A stretch of DNA of 64,000 nt from a bacterium (GCA_030622545.1 JAUXGA010000002.1:1-64000), one strand, 5' to 3'; shown: positions 42,413 to 51,902, counted from the stretch's first letter. The notes: a model not told the origin generated them from the letters alone. Program-made: numbers and translations.

Positions 42413-43876
42413 GTGGTGGATTTCGAAAACAAAGAAATTAAGGATCACGCGGTCCGATTATTCCCAACGGCTCATATTAAATCACCGAAGGAAGCTGAAA
42501 TACGGGCCACCGCGTCACTGCTGGCAATGATACAGGCGGTATCCGAATTCGGACGTGCTATTGTGCGAGTTGCAGACGGACCAGCAGGAAAGTTGAGCTG
42601 TTATACTGAGGTCAATTTTAAAGTTGAAGGTTCGGAGGGCTCTGAAAACATTCGACCGGACGGAATAATTCGTGCAGTCCGCGGGAAGACAGATTGGAAA
42701 GCGATAGTTGAAGTAAAAGTCGGAAACGCCCCGCTGGAGCAAGACCAGTTTGACTGTTACCATAAAATGGCAAAGGACGAGGGCTTTGATGCGGTAATCA
42801 CAATTAGCAATCAGGCGGCCCTGGCAAATGGCCTTCCACCGCTCTCTGTGGACAGGCGTCGGTGTCGTAAAGTTCCTGTATTCCAATTCTCCTGGGAACG
42901 CCTCATGAGCATAGCTCGCATGCTAAGTCGGAAACAGGAAATTCAGGACCTGGATCAAAGTTGGATGCTTGACGAGTGGATACGCTATGTAGCTGATCCT
43001 GATTCGAAGATCATTGAGCCACCGGATCTCGGAGCACACTGGAAGGACATTCTTAAGGCGGCGCGCGTGGAGATTCTCGATGAAAAATCCCGTATGTTGG
43101 AAGATGTAGCAAAGCACTGGGCTGGTTTCCTTAGAAAATCCGCGCTCCGGTTGAGCGCAAAGCTTGGCGTGGGAGTAGAACCGAGAGTTACCAGGACAGA
43201 GGAAAAGGATCCGAATACGCGAATTAAGAATATTCTCGACGATGCGCTTAAGAACAATCGCCTATCGGGCGCACTGAAAATTCCTCACACTGCGGGCGAT
43301 CTATCGATAGTCCTGGATTTGAAGACAAGGTGTGCCCAATTTGGAGTTGTCATAGATCCGCCAATAGAAGGACGTCAGAAAACACGAGTGACTTGGCTGA
43401 CGCGACAACTCAAAGGTCTCTCGGAAGCTCCCAATGACATGGCTGTAGTCATCAAATGGGCTGGGAAAAGAATGTTTTCGCGGGCAACCATGCGCGACCT
43501 ACGGACAGATGAGTCTCCACTGATGCGAGATACCGATGGCAATCTGATTTCCAAAGATATATTTCCCGGAGAATTTCGGCTTGAGTGGACACCTGCGCTT
43601 GAAACAAGGCGTTCCAGCACAAAAGTTCTTGAAGGAATATCCAATAATCTCGAGCGTTTCTATCAGCAAGTCGTGCAGAAGTTGGACCGTTACGTACCGC
43701 CAACACCAAAATTGTCTGCGGAAGTCATACACCTACCATCTTCTGAGATGAGTGAAGAGGAGCGTACACAAACTCCCGTCACAGAGCATGGCGACAAGCA
43801 GAACGCCCCAGCTACGTCAACAAAGCAAGGTGAAGCATCAGAGTCAGAGAATACCATTGGGCCTAATCCTAAATAA
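42413..43876 (+). CDS. PD-(D/E)XK-like nuclease-domain protein
   Basis: A 487-residue protein. Near the N-terminus RPDGIIRAV (Asp83) is followed by DWKAIVEVKVGN (Glu100-x-Lys102) and Gln110 in LEQDQFDCYH, the D...ExK...Q order of restriction-like nucleases. The remaining 370 residues form a helical/basic region with ARVEILDEKSRM and an unassigned beta-rich domain; the C-terminus is polar and low complexity. GTG start (42413, or the next codon) with AAAGGAG. It follows purH and is bounded downstream by palindromes B and E. Function unknown; possible solitary defence protein. Confidence 0.7.
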   Translation: MVDFENKEIKDHAVRLFPTAHIKSPKEAEIRATASLLAMIQAVSEFGRAIVRVADGPAGKLSCYTEVNFKVEGSEGSENIRPDGIIRAVRGKTDWKAIVEVKVGNAPLEQDQFDCYHKMAKDEGFDAVITISNQAALANGLPPLSVDRRRCRKVPVFQFSWERLMSIARMLSRKQEIQDLDQSWMLDEWIRYVADPDSKIIEPPDLGAHWKDILKAARVEILDEKSRMLEDVAKHWAGFLRKSALRLSAKLGVGVEPRVTRTEEKDPNTRIKNILDDALKNNRLSGALKIPHTAGDLSIVLDLKTRCAQFGVVIDPPIEGRQKTRVTWLTRQLKGLSEAPNDMAVVIKWAGKRMFSRATMRDLRTDESPLMRDTDGNLISKDIFPGEFRLEWTPALETRRSSTKVLEGISNNLERFYQQVVQKLDRYVPPTPKLSAEVIHLPSSEMSEEERTQTPVTEHGDKQNAPATSTKQGEASESENTIGPNPK

Positions 43877-43913
43877 GAAAGGATTGTTTCGCTTTATTAT
43901 TTCAGTGACATCG

Positions 43914-43941
43914 GGGTCGCCTGAAAGCAGTCGACACCGCG
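43914..43941 (+). repeat. Palindromic repeat family B
   Basis: GGGTCGCCTGAAAGCAGTC then GACACCGCG; a diverged copy of the 19598 element with a partly broken stem. Confidence 0.55.
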
Positions 43942-43960
43942 ATAAGTTTGATTGATTGTT

Positions 43961-43990
43961 CCGGGCGAATCTGGGGATTCGCCGCGGCGG
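43961..43990 (+). repeat. Palindromic repeat family E, copy 2
   Basis: The hairpin GGCGAATC-TGGG-GATTCGCC is at 43964-43983. Flanks CCGG and GCGGCG resemble copy 1 (15598). Confidence 0.7.
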
Positions 43991-44014
43991 GTATTTATAG
44001 AAAGTGAATGTGAG

Positions 44015-44359
44015 ATGCCAGCTTGGCCGAAAGGTGTGCCGGCGCCGATGTTTGTAAGGCCGGCGAATAAAGTACGATTCGGGGGGAAGGAATATCTTGT
44101 GAAGCGGGATATTCACGGAGCGATTATTAAAATTGTCGGTCGCGTTCAGCGCAAAATTCACACGGTGAAAGATGCCGCTCTGGCGGTGATTAATAAAAAA
44201 CCCGTCGCGCAATGGGGGAGTCAGTATATTTTGTATGTGCGTGTGGAGATAGAAGATCAGCCGCTGATTCTTGAATCGCTCTGGGCGGAAGATGAAAAAC
44301 GGGGTGTTCCCAGGCCGGATTTATCCGAAGGCGGAACGTTGGGTGAAGATTTCTATTAG
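44015..44359 (+). CDS. Hypothetical protein upstream of mreB
   Basis: A 114-residue soluble protein that I do not recognise. It starts MPAWPKGVPAPMFVRPANK and contains GGKEYLVKRDIHGAIIKIVG and QYILYVRVEIEDQPLILESL, alternating strand segments that look like a small beta domain. Base composition resembles the local housekeeping genes. ATG at 44015; earlier in-frame TTG would read through palindrome E. The relation to the mre genes is only positional. Confidence 0.6.
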   Translation: MPAWPKGVPAPMFVRPANKVRFGGKEYLVKRDIHGAIIKIVGRVQRKIHTVKDAALAVINKKPVAQWGSQYILYVRVEIEDQPLILESLWAEDEKRGVPRPDLSEGGTLGEDFY

Positions 44360-44365
44360 CAATAA

Positions 44366-45448
<1,083 letters not shown>

Positions 45449-46288
45449 GTGCCGCGAATGGTGCGGGTGCTTTCACGCAGACGGATTTTTGGAATTGACT
45501 GGCTCGTTTTCGGGATAGCTGTCGGTATTTCGCTGCTCTTCCTTCTTTTCGGAAGAGCGCCGGCGCTGCAAGTTGCCCGGCAGGAAGGACGCGATATCGC
45601 CAGTTTTTTCTTGCAGCCGTTCCGGTTTATTCCTGAGATGTTTACGCTGTGGCATGATAATCAGGTTCTGCGCGAACACGCCATGAGACTCGCTGCCGAG
45701 AACAGCCGACTGCGTGAAGCGGCTCTCGAAAACGAACGACTACGAGGGATGATAGATTTTCGCAAGGTGGCTTCGTGGCCGCTTTTATCGGCGGAAGTGA
45801 TTGGACATCCGGGACCCGGCATCGGCGGCGGCGTTATCTTGAACGTGGGTGCAAGACAAGGCGTGACGCGAAACGCCGCTGTGATTTCTCCGCGGGGCTT
45901 GATTGGAAAAGTCGCGCGAATTGCGCCGCATACGTGTCTGGTGCAAACGATACGCGGTAAAAGTTTTGGAGTATCGCTCACGATTGAACGCACGCGCGTG
46001 CAGGGTATCCTGAAATGGCTCGAAGCGGATGTATGGATTCTTGACGGCGTCCCGACGGGGGCTGACGTGAATTTAGGTGATTTAGCGATTACGACAGGTC
46101 AGGGAGATGTTTTTCCTGCGGGAATTCGCGCGGTGGTCGTCAGCGAACTGCCGGATGAACCGCGAGAGCAGTTTAAAGATGTTCGCGTTCAGCCTTTGGC
46201 GAATTTGCAGACCATCGAAGAAGTTTTTGTGATTATACCCGAAGAGGAAGATGCTATCATCGAGACCAATGAGGAGGGCGGGGAGTAA
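45449..46288 (+). CDS. mreC: Rod-shape-determining protein MreC
   Basis: A 279-residue inner-membrane scaffold of the elongasome. One membrane segment (about 15-33) is followed by a coiled coil (LAAENSRLREAALENERLRG) and the beta-domain with HPGPGIGGGVILNVGARQGV and GLIGKVARIAPHTCLV. The acidic C-terminus is EEEDAIIETNEEGGE. GTG start immediately after the mreB stop; an ATG at 45458 is an alternative. Confidence 0.94.
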   Translation: MPRMVRVLSRRRIFGIDWLVFGIAVGISLLFLLFGRAPALQVARQEGRDIASFFLQPFRFIPEMFTLWHDNQVLREHAMRLAAENSRLREAALENERLRGMIDFRKVASWPLLSAEVIGHPGPGIGGGVILNVGARQGVTRNAAVISPRGLIGKVARIAPHTCLVQTIRGKSFGVSLTIERTRVQGILKWLEADVWILDGVPTGADVNLGDLAITTGQGDVFPAGIRAVVVSELPDEPREQFKDVRVQPLANLQTIEEVFVIIPEEEDAIIETNEEGGE

Positions 46289-46758
46289 TGTTTTGGCTTC
46301 CTCGATTCGGGTGGGCGGTTCTGCTTTTTCTGGTTCAGCTTTCGCTGGGAGGAATCCTGACGATTGGCGGCGCGAAACCGGATTTGCTGCTGCCGTTCGT
46401 CGTCTATCAGGGGCTTCGCTATGGAGCGGTCGCGGGAACCATCAGCGGAATGCTTTGCGGACTCGCGCTGGATATGATGGGCTCGGGTCCGATTGGCGTG
46501 ACGATGCTCGCGCTTACCATCGTCGGATTTACCGTTGGAAAATTATGGCAGGAAGGTCCGTTCCGACTCCACTGGCCGTGGGCGACGATGCTGTTGGCAG
46601 GCGGACTGTTCGAACAGATTATCGTTTTCTATTTCCATTCGCGAGACATCGGCTTGCCGTTCGGCGAATTATTTTTTCGCTACGGAATCGCCAGCGCGTT
46701 TTATACGATGATACTCGGCATCATCTGGTTCCTGTCGCCGTTGTACAAGTCAAAGTAA
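46288..46758 (+). CDS. mreD: Rod-shape-determining protein MreD
   Basis: A 156-residue polytopic membrane protein with about five hydrophobic segments. KPDLLLPFVVYQGLRYG and GTISGMLCGLALDMMGSGPIG match the MreD family (the P-D-L-L and G-x-x-G-L-x-x-D pattern). The ATG overlaps the mreC stop by one base. Right after its stop the shape operon is interrupted by a repeat and accessory genes. Confidence 0.92.
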   Translation: MFWLPRFGWAVLLFLVQLSLGGILTIGGAKPDLLLPFVVYQGLRYGAVAGTISGMLCGLALDMMGSGPIGVTMLALTIVGFTVGKLWQEGPFRLHWPWATMLLAGGLFEQIIVFYFHSRDIGLPFGELFFRYGIASAFYTMILGIIWFLSPLYKSK

Positions 46759-46761
46759 AAG

Positions 46762-46790
46762 CCATTGCGGGTCCATGAGACCCACAACGG
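46762..46790 (+). repeat. Palindromic repeat family A
   Basis: CCATTGC-GGGTC-CATGA-GACCC-ACAACGG, at the left edge of the DNA that separates mreD from mrdA. Confidence 0.7.
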
Positions 46791-46954
46791 CGGGAAAAGA
46801 GGATGGGCACTCCAGCGGTGCATGAAGACCTGTCTATCGTTGCGCAGCGAATAGGCCGACAGGGGGACAAGAGTGAGTGAAATGTAGTCTGTTAACTGGC
46901 AGGAACGGCTACAAATTATCCGTGTTCTTTCATTTTTTCTTCGGAGGAAAAACT

Positions 46955-48010
46955 ATGAAGAAGCTGCTGATTATCCACGTAATTGCGATGAGCGTACTGA
47001 TTATGTCGTTGCCCAAAGAAGCATGTTGTCAAGCCATCCAGAAGGAAGACTGCATTTTCCTTTCCGGGTTACACCATACATGCAAGGGCATGGCTTATTG
47101 GTATGACAAATCGAATGGCGGCATCGAATCCATTACCGGCATTCCCTATTCTGAGCTTGGATGTCAAAACTGTCATGTGAATTCGTGCGATGTGTGCCAC
47201 AAAAGCGAGACGTTGGGGAAGATTTCCTACTCGACGGAAATGGCTCGGAATCCCGAGCTATGCCTGAAGTGCCACGCGCGCGAGGCTTCCATGTTGAAGA
47301 TTGACAAAGCGGCAGGTCAAGAGGATGTTCATTTTGCCAATGGAATGCAATGTATGGATTGCCACTCTGGGAAAGAAATACATGGGGATGGTGTGGAATA
47401 TAACTCCATGAAGCAAGCCGGTGCGATGGATACGAAATGCGAGGATTGCCACGAAACCGTTTCAGAAAGTGTTTCCCATACGATTCATCAGGAGAAGTTG
47501 GACTGCAAAGCCTGCCATGTCCGCCATGTTGTGAGCTGTCTCAACTGTCACTTCGAGACAATGGTTACGCAGGGCAAGCGTGTTGCCACGCCGGTCTCCG
47601 ATTGGGTTTTTCTTATGAACGATAAGGATGGCAAGGTCACTTCCGCGAACACGCAGACATTTGTCGTGGAAGACAACAAAACCTTCCTTATGTTTGCTCC
47701 CCAGAATAGCCACTCGATTCAAAAGGATGGAAGAAAATGCAATGACTGCCATGCCACAGAAATCGTCAAACAGCTCCAAGAAGGAGAAACAGATTTGACG
47801 TGGCGTGAAAACGGCGAAATACGACAAGCACATGGGGTCATTCCAGTGGTGGCAGATGTGAAATACAACTTTATCTATCAGGCTTACGAGGATGGGAAAT
47901 GGGTTCCTGTTTCCGAGCCTCTCCCGCCCGGTCTCCAATACGTCGGTTTCGGTGAGCCTCTTTCGAGAGAGCAATTGGACAAATTGACAAAGCTCAAACT
48001 CAGCAAATGA
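46955..48010 (+). CDS. Exported octaheme c-type cytochrome
   Basis: A 351-residue periplasmic multiheme cytochrome with a signal peptide (KKLLIIHVIAMSVLIMSL). Eight CXXCH sites: CQNCH, CDVCH, CLKCH, CMDCH, CEDCH, CKACH, CLNCH and CNDCH. No CXXCK site is seen. A block LHHTCKGMAYWYDKSNGG / ITGIPYSELGC precedes the first heme, a pattern I associate with multiheme cytochromes of anaerobic respiration. No transmembrane anchor. CGGAGG precedes the ATG at 46955. Electron partner and substrate are unknown. It interrupts the mreD-mrdA junction. Confidence 0.85.
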   Translation: MKKLLIIHVIAMSVLIMSLPKEACCQAIQKEDCIFLSGLHHTCKGMAYWYDKSNGGIESITGIPYSELGCQNCHVNSCDVCHKSETLGKISYSTEMARNPELCLKCHAREASMLKIDKAAGQEDVHFANGMQCMDCHSGKEIHGDGVEYNSMKQAGAMDTKCEDCHETVSESVSHTIHQEKLDCKACHVRHVVSCLNCHFETMVTQGKRVATPVSDWVFLMNDKDGKVTSANTQTFVVEDNKTFLMFAPQNSHSIQKDGRKCNDCHATEIVKQLQEGETDLTWRENGEIRQAHGVIPVVADVKYNFIYQAYEDGKWVPVSEPLPPGLQYVGFGEPLSREQLDKLTKLKLSK

Positions 48011-48076
48011 GAAGTCGCCGATTGCTCTGTCTCATAAAGGTTCGGAAATCAGATCGTGAGATGAAAGGAGTGACTC

Positions 48077-48247
48077 ATGATGAAGAGAGAATTTCAGTGC
48101 GCGGGCACATATGGGAAGTTCCCCATGGCGCTCCCAGACCCGCTGCGTATCCCAACGCCAAAGCGACTGGAATCTCTCCTGCAGGAAGCGAATGAGATTA
48201 AGGCAATATTGATCACGATGTCCACAAAAGCCCGCCGCCGGCTATAG
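48077..48247 (+). CDS. 56-residue hypothetical protein
   Basis: A short frame below usual cut-offs: MMKREFQCAGTYGKFPMALP followed by LESLLQEANEIKAILITMST and a basic end. AAAGGAG lies 7 bases before the ATG at 48077, an ideal ribosome binding site, and the second half is a plausible amphipathic helix. No family is recognised; a link to four-helix-bundle tails is only an impression. It lies between the cytochrome and the methyltransferase-nuclease gene. Confidence 0.5.
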   Translation: MMKREFQCAGTYGKFPMALPDPLRIPTPKRLESLLQEANEIKAILITMSTKARRRL

Positions 48248-48250
48248 GAA

Positions 48251-48270
48251 CAAGGGGCTTAAGCCCCTTG
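48251..48270. repeat. Perfect 20-bp palindrome
   Basis: CAAGGGGCTTAAGCCCCTTG is fully self-complementary. It lies between the micro-ORF and the 28-bp direct repeat before the methyltransferase gene. It may be a terminator or REP-like remnant; no T tract follows. Confidence 0.6.
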
Positions 48271-48290
48271 CTATGCCCCTTGTATTTGGA

Positions 48291-48318
48291 TTTTGGATTT
48301 TCAATTTCGGATTTTCTA
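48291..48318 (+). repeat. 28-bp direct repeat, left copy
   Basis: TTTTGGATTTTCAATTTCGG then ATTTTCTA, ending directly before the methyltransferase ATG. An exact second copy is at 50056-50083, just before mrdA, so the two bracket the gene. The sequence is of low complexity, which weakens but does not remove the significance of an exact 28-base match. Confidence 0.7.
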
Positions 48319-49932
48319 ATGGAAAACACCCTCTACTACGGTGACAACCTCGACATCCTGCGGCGCTACGTCAAGGACGAATCGGTCGATTTGATTTACC
48401 TCGACCCGCCGTTCAAGAGCAGTCAGGATTACAACGTGCTCTTTGCCGAGCAGAACGGCACGCGCGCAGCAGCGCAAATCATGGCGTTCGAGGACACGTG
48501 GCGATGGGATGAGGCGGCGGCTTCCGCGTTCGAGGAAATCGTCGTCGCAGGTGGCAGAGCCTCACAAGTGATGCAAGCCTTCCGCACGTTCCTCGGCGAG
48601 AACGACATGATGGCGTATCTTTCCATGATGGCCCCGCGCCTCGTCGAGTTGCGCCGCGTTTTGAAATCCACCGGTTCTATCTATCTTCACTGCGACCCCA
48701 CAGCGAGCCATTATTTGAAGATGTTGATGGATGCGGTGTTTGAGCCTATAAACTATCGTAATGAGATATCTTGGAAAAGGTCAAATCCAAAGAGTCATGG
48801 CAAAATAAATTTTCCTAATTGTCGAGATATTATTCTTCGATTCTCTAAATCAAAAGACAGTAGATTCAACAAGGTATTTGGTGAGCATGATCCTGAATAT
48901 GTTTCAAGGGCTTATCGATATGAAGATAAAAAAGGGCGTTATCGACTATTGCCATTACTGAATCCGAATGATAATCGCCCGAATCTAACTTATGAATTTC
49001 TGGGAGTCACGCGCGTCTGGAGATGGACGAAAGAAAGGATGGGGAAGGCTTACAAAGATGGATTAGTAGTCCAACTTAAGCCCGGTGCTGTACCTCAATA
49101 TAAACTCTATTTGAGTGAATCAAAGGGTCGTACGATTACGAATGATTGGAATGACATTCAACAAGCAGCTGGCAATGAATCATTAGGTTACCCCACCCAA
49201 AAGCCCGAAGCTCTCTTAGAGCGGATTATTCAAGCGAGTTCCAATGAAGGCGATGTCGTTCTTGATCCGTTCTGCGGATGCGGGACGGCTGTGGCGGTCG
49301 CGCAGAAACTGAATCGAAATTGGATTGGGATTGATATTACGCACCTCGCAATTTCGCTGATTAAACAGCGGCTGTTCGATTCCTTTGGTGATAAGGTTCA
49401 ATATGAAGTTGTCGGTGAACCGGTTGCGCTTGCCGGTGCTGTCGAACTCGCCAAGCAGGACAAGTTTCAGTTTCAATGGTGGGCGCTTGGACTGGTGAAC
49501 GCGCGGCCTGTCGAACAGAAGAAGGGAGTGGACAAGGGCATTGACGGAAGACGCTACTTCGTTGACGGGCAAGACCGCCACACCGAATCCATCATCTTCT
49601 CGGTGAAAGGTGGACATACAGGCGTGAAAGATATTCGTGATTTGCGCGGTGTGATTGAACGGGAGAAAGCGGCCATCGGTATATTCATCACGCTGGAAAA
49701 ACCGACGGCTCCCACGCGCAAGGAAGCGGCTGCGGCGGGCTTTTATCATTCCGATTATCAGGGAACCAAACATTCGCGGCTGCAGGTTTTCACGATTGAG
49801 GAGCTGTTGGAAGGGAAGGAGTTGGACTTGCCGCATCTGGCGCGAGTGCCCAGCGCTGATTTGACGTTTAAGAAGGCTCCAAAAGCGAAGAAGAAGCAAG
49901 TTAAACCTGAGTCGTTGGATTTTGATAAATGA
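48319..49932 (+). CDS. DNA methyltransferase with C-terminal restriction-nuclease-like domain
   Basis: A 537-residue protein. The beta-class amino-methyltransferase order is visible: DPPF (29-32, motif IV), a target-recognition region (about 143-290), YPTQKPEALLERII and motif I VVLDPFCGCGT (313-323). After about residue 380 a second domain has WWALGLVNARPVEQKKGVDK then GIDG (407-410) and IIFSVKGG (425-432), the D...(S/Q)xK core of Mrr-like nucleases. It may therefore modify and cut DNA in one chain, as type IIG-like systems do; cleavage is inferred. DNA for residues ~141-311 is AT-richer than its flanks. The ATG follows the left 28-bp repeat. Confidence 0.82.
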   Translation: MENTLYYGDNLDILRRYVKDESVDLIYLDPPFKSSQDYNVLFAEQNGTRAAAQIMAFEDTWRWDEAAASAFEEIVVAGGRASQVMQAFRTFLGENDMMAYLSMMAPRLVELRRVLKSTGSIYLHCDPTASHYLKMLMDAVFEPINYRNEISWKRSNPKSHGKINFPNCRDIILRFSKSKDSRFNKVFGEHDPEYVSRAYRYEDKKGRYRLLPLLNPNDNRPNLTYEFLGVTRVWRWTKERMGKAYKDGLVVQLKPGAVPQYKLYLSESKGRTITNDWNDIQQAAGNESLGYPTQKPEALLERIIQASSNEGDVVLDPFCGCGTAVAVAQKLNRNWIGIDITHLAISLIKQRLFDSFGDKVQYEVVGEPVALAGAVELAKQDKFQFQWWALGLVNARPVEQKKGVDKGIDGRRYFVDGQDRHTESIIFSVKGGHTGVKDIRDLRGVIEREKAAIGIFITLEKPTAPTRKEAAAAGFYHSDYQGTKHSRLQVFTIEELLEGKELDLPHLARVPSADLTFKKAPKAKKKQVKPESLDFDK

Positions 49933-50004
49933 ATTTCGGCCGGGTTACGCGCGTTGGTTTCATTGTTTAGCATACGGGAATCTGCGCTGAACCCGGCTCG
50001 GCGA
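49933..50004. repeat. Expanded-loop R element (family D), copy 2
   Basis: Starts ATTTCGGCCGGGTTACGCGC and ends GCTGAACCCGGCTCGGCGAG. The stem is GCCGGGTT/AACCCGGC. It begins at the base after the methyltransferase stop. Confidence 0.65.
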
Positions 50005-50009
50005 GAATA

Positions 50010-50037
50010 GGGTCGGTTGCAAGCAACCAACACCGCA
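50010..50037 (+). repeat. Palindromic repeat family B
   Basis: GGGTCGGTTGCAAGCAACC then AACACCGCA. Compared with 19598, the stem is GGTTGC/GCAACC instead of GGCTGC/GCAGCC: a compensated change on both arms. Confidence 0.7.
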
Positions 50038-50055
50038 AGAAGCAAAACCTCCTAT

Positions 50056-50083
50056 TTTTGGATTTTCAATTTCGGATTTTCTA
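50056..50083 (+). repeat. 28-bp direct repeat, right copy
   Basis: Exact match to 48291-48318. It ends 7 bases before the mrdA ATG. Confidence 0.7.
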
Positions 50084-50090
50084 TTAGATT

Positions 50091-51902
50091 ATGGCGGGAA
50101 TTCGTACTTTTGGGAATTGGCAGCGCTCGTGGACATTTATTTTGGTTGCGGGGCTGCTTTTTGGTCTGTTGGTGTTCCGACTGGCTCATTTGCAGCTCAT
50201 TTTCGGAAGCGAGCTTCGAGACCGTTCCGAAAGCAATCGAATTCGACTCATTGAAATCAGTCCTGTGCGCGGCGTGATGTTGGATCGCACCGGCCGTCTT
50301 CTCGTCAGCAATAGGCCAGCTTCGACGCTCTACGGCGTTCCGTCGGAAATGGAAAAGGATTCGGTCGCGTTCGCTCAAATCGCTCGCATCCTCGGCTACG
50401 ATGCGGAGACGTTGCGGAAAAATATTTCCAAGACGGGACGTTATCTTTTCCTGCCGCAGCGTCTGCAGCGTGATTTAAGTTTCGAGTGTCTTTCAAAAAT
50501 CGAGGAGCAACGCGACGCTCTGCCCGGCATCTTCCTTCAGGTGGAACCGAAACGCTATTATCTATCAAATATCGCCCCACATCTTTTCGGTTATGTCGCG
50601 GAGGTTTCTCCAGAAGAGTTGTCTCACTTTCCGAATTGTAAAGCAGGCGATTTAGTGGGCAAACGCGGACTCGAACGAACGTATGATAAATTTCTGCGCG
50701 GACAAAAAGGCCATCGCCTCGCCGTCGTGAATGTCTTTGGTCAGGAAGTCGGCGAACTGAAAAAGAGCCGCCGTTTAGCGCCGATTCCCGGAAAAGATTT
50801 GCATTTGACATTGGACTTCGAGCTGCAAGCGCTGGCCGAATCGCTACTCGTTGGCAAGCTTGGTGCGATTGTCGCGATGGAACCCTCGACGGGTGAAGTT
50901 CTGGCGATGGCGAGCTCACCGACGTATGAACCGGATATTTTCGCGGGAACGGTGACGGCATCGGATTGGCAGCGGTTGCTCTCGGATACCGCCCGTCCGA
51001 TGTTGAATCGCGCGATGCAGGCGATGTACCCTCCTGGTTCTACATTGAAGATGGCGATTCTTTTGGAAGGACTCGAAAGCGGGGAAATCGATTCGAACTG
51101 GAGCGTTCGCTGTCACGGGTCATTGCGCGTGGGTAATCGCCGTTTTTCCTGCTGGCGCAAGTCTGGTCACGGGCGTGTGGGAATTTATGATGCCATCGAG
51201 CGCAGCTGCGATGTTTTCTTTTATACGCTGGGCTTGAAGATGGGTCCGGACGGCATCTACCGGGCGATGACGCGTTTCAATCTTGCCGAAAAAACCGGAA
51301 TCGATATCGGGGGAGAAGCTTCAGGGAATGCGCCGTCGGTGGACTACTACAATCGCCGTTACGGGCCGGATGGTTGGACACGCGGATATATTCCGTCGAT
51401 TTCCATCGGGCAGGGTGAAGACCTGACCACGCCCTTACAGATGTGCGCTTACATCGCGGCGATTGCCGATGGAAAAGTCTGGCGGCGGCCTCATCTGGTT
51501 CGAGAAATCAAGGATAACGACACCGGAGAAATTCTGGTGCCGGATAACACACTCGAAAAACCGATTGAAGCGCTTCCGGTGAATATCCGGCAGATACGCG
51601 AAGGCACGAGGCGAGTTGTCATGGGAAACCGCGGGACAGCTCGTTTTCTCCGCGATGACAAGCTTCCGATGGGAGGAAAAACAGGCACGTCTCAGAATCC
51701 TCATGGAGAAGATCATGCATGGTTCGTGTGCTTTGCGCCCTATGATACTCCTCAGATTGCGGTGTGTGTGTTAATCGAATTCGGTGAACACGGTTCCAGC
51801 GGCGCGGCGCCTCTGGCGGGCAAAATTGTGCGCAGGTATTTTGAAACTCAAGCATGGCCGTTTGGTCCGGTCGCGATGGGTGTCGCGAGCGAAGTGAACT
51901 GA
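50091..51902 (+). CDS. mrdA: Penicillin-binding protein 2 (elongasome transpeptidase)
   Basis: A 603-residue peptidoglycan DD-transpeptidase. One N-terminal membrane segment (about 14-37) is followed by the dimerisation domain (ISPVRGVMLDRTGRLLVSNR) and the transpeptidase domain. SxxK is Ser317-Thr-Leu-Lys320 in YPPGSTLK; the second motif is SCD in ERSCDVFFYT, as common for PBP2; KTG is in GGKTGTSQNPHG. With RodA it polymerises and cross-links side-wall murein. The stop overlaps the rodA ATG (TGATG). Confidence 0.96.
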   Translation: MAGIRTFGNWQRSWTFILVAGLLFGLLVFRLAHLQLIFGSELRDRSESNRIRLIEISPVRGVMLDRTGRLLVSNRPASTLYGVPSEMEKDSVAFAQIARILGYDAETLRKNISKTGRYLFLPQRLQRDLSFECLSKIEEQRDALPGIFLQVEPKRYYLSNIAPHLFGYVAEVSPEELSHFPNCKAGDLVGKRGLERTYDKFLRGQKGHRLAVVNVFGQEVGELKKSRRLAPIPGKDLHLTLDFELQALAESLLVGKLGAIVAMEPSTGEVLAMASSPTYEPDIFAGTVTASDWQRLLSDTARPMLNRAMQAMYPPGSTLKMAILLEGLESGEIDSNWSVRCHGSLRVGNRRFSCWRKSGHGRVGIYDAIERSCDVFFYTLGLKMGPDGIYRAMTRFNLAEKTGIDIGGEASGNAPSVDYYNRRYGPDGWTRGYIPSISIGQGEDLTTPLQMCAYIAAIADGKVWRRPHLVREIKDNDTGEILVPDNTLEKPIEALPVNIRQIREGTRRVVMGNRGTARFLRDDKLPMGGKTGTSQNPHGEDHAWFVCFAPYDTPQIAVCVLIEFGEHGSSGAAPLAGKIVRRYFETQAWPFGPVAMGVASEVN

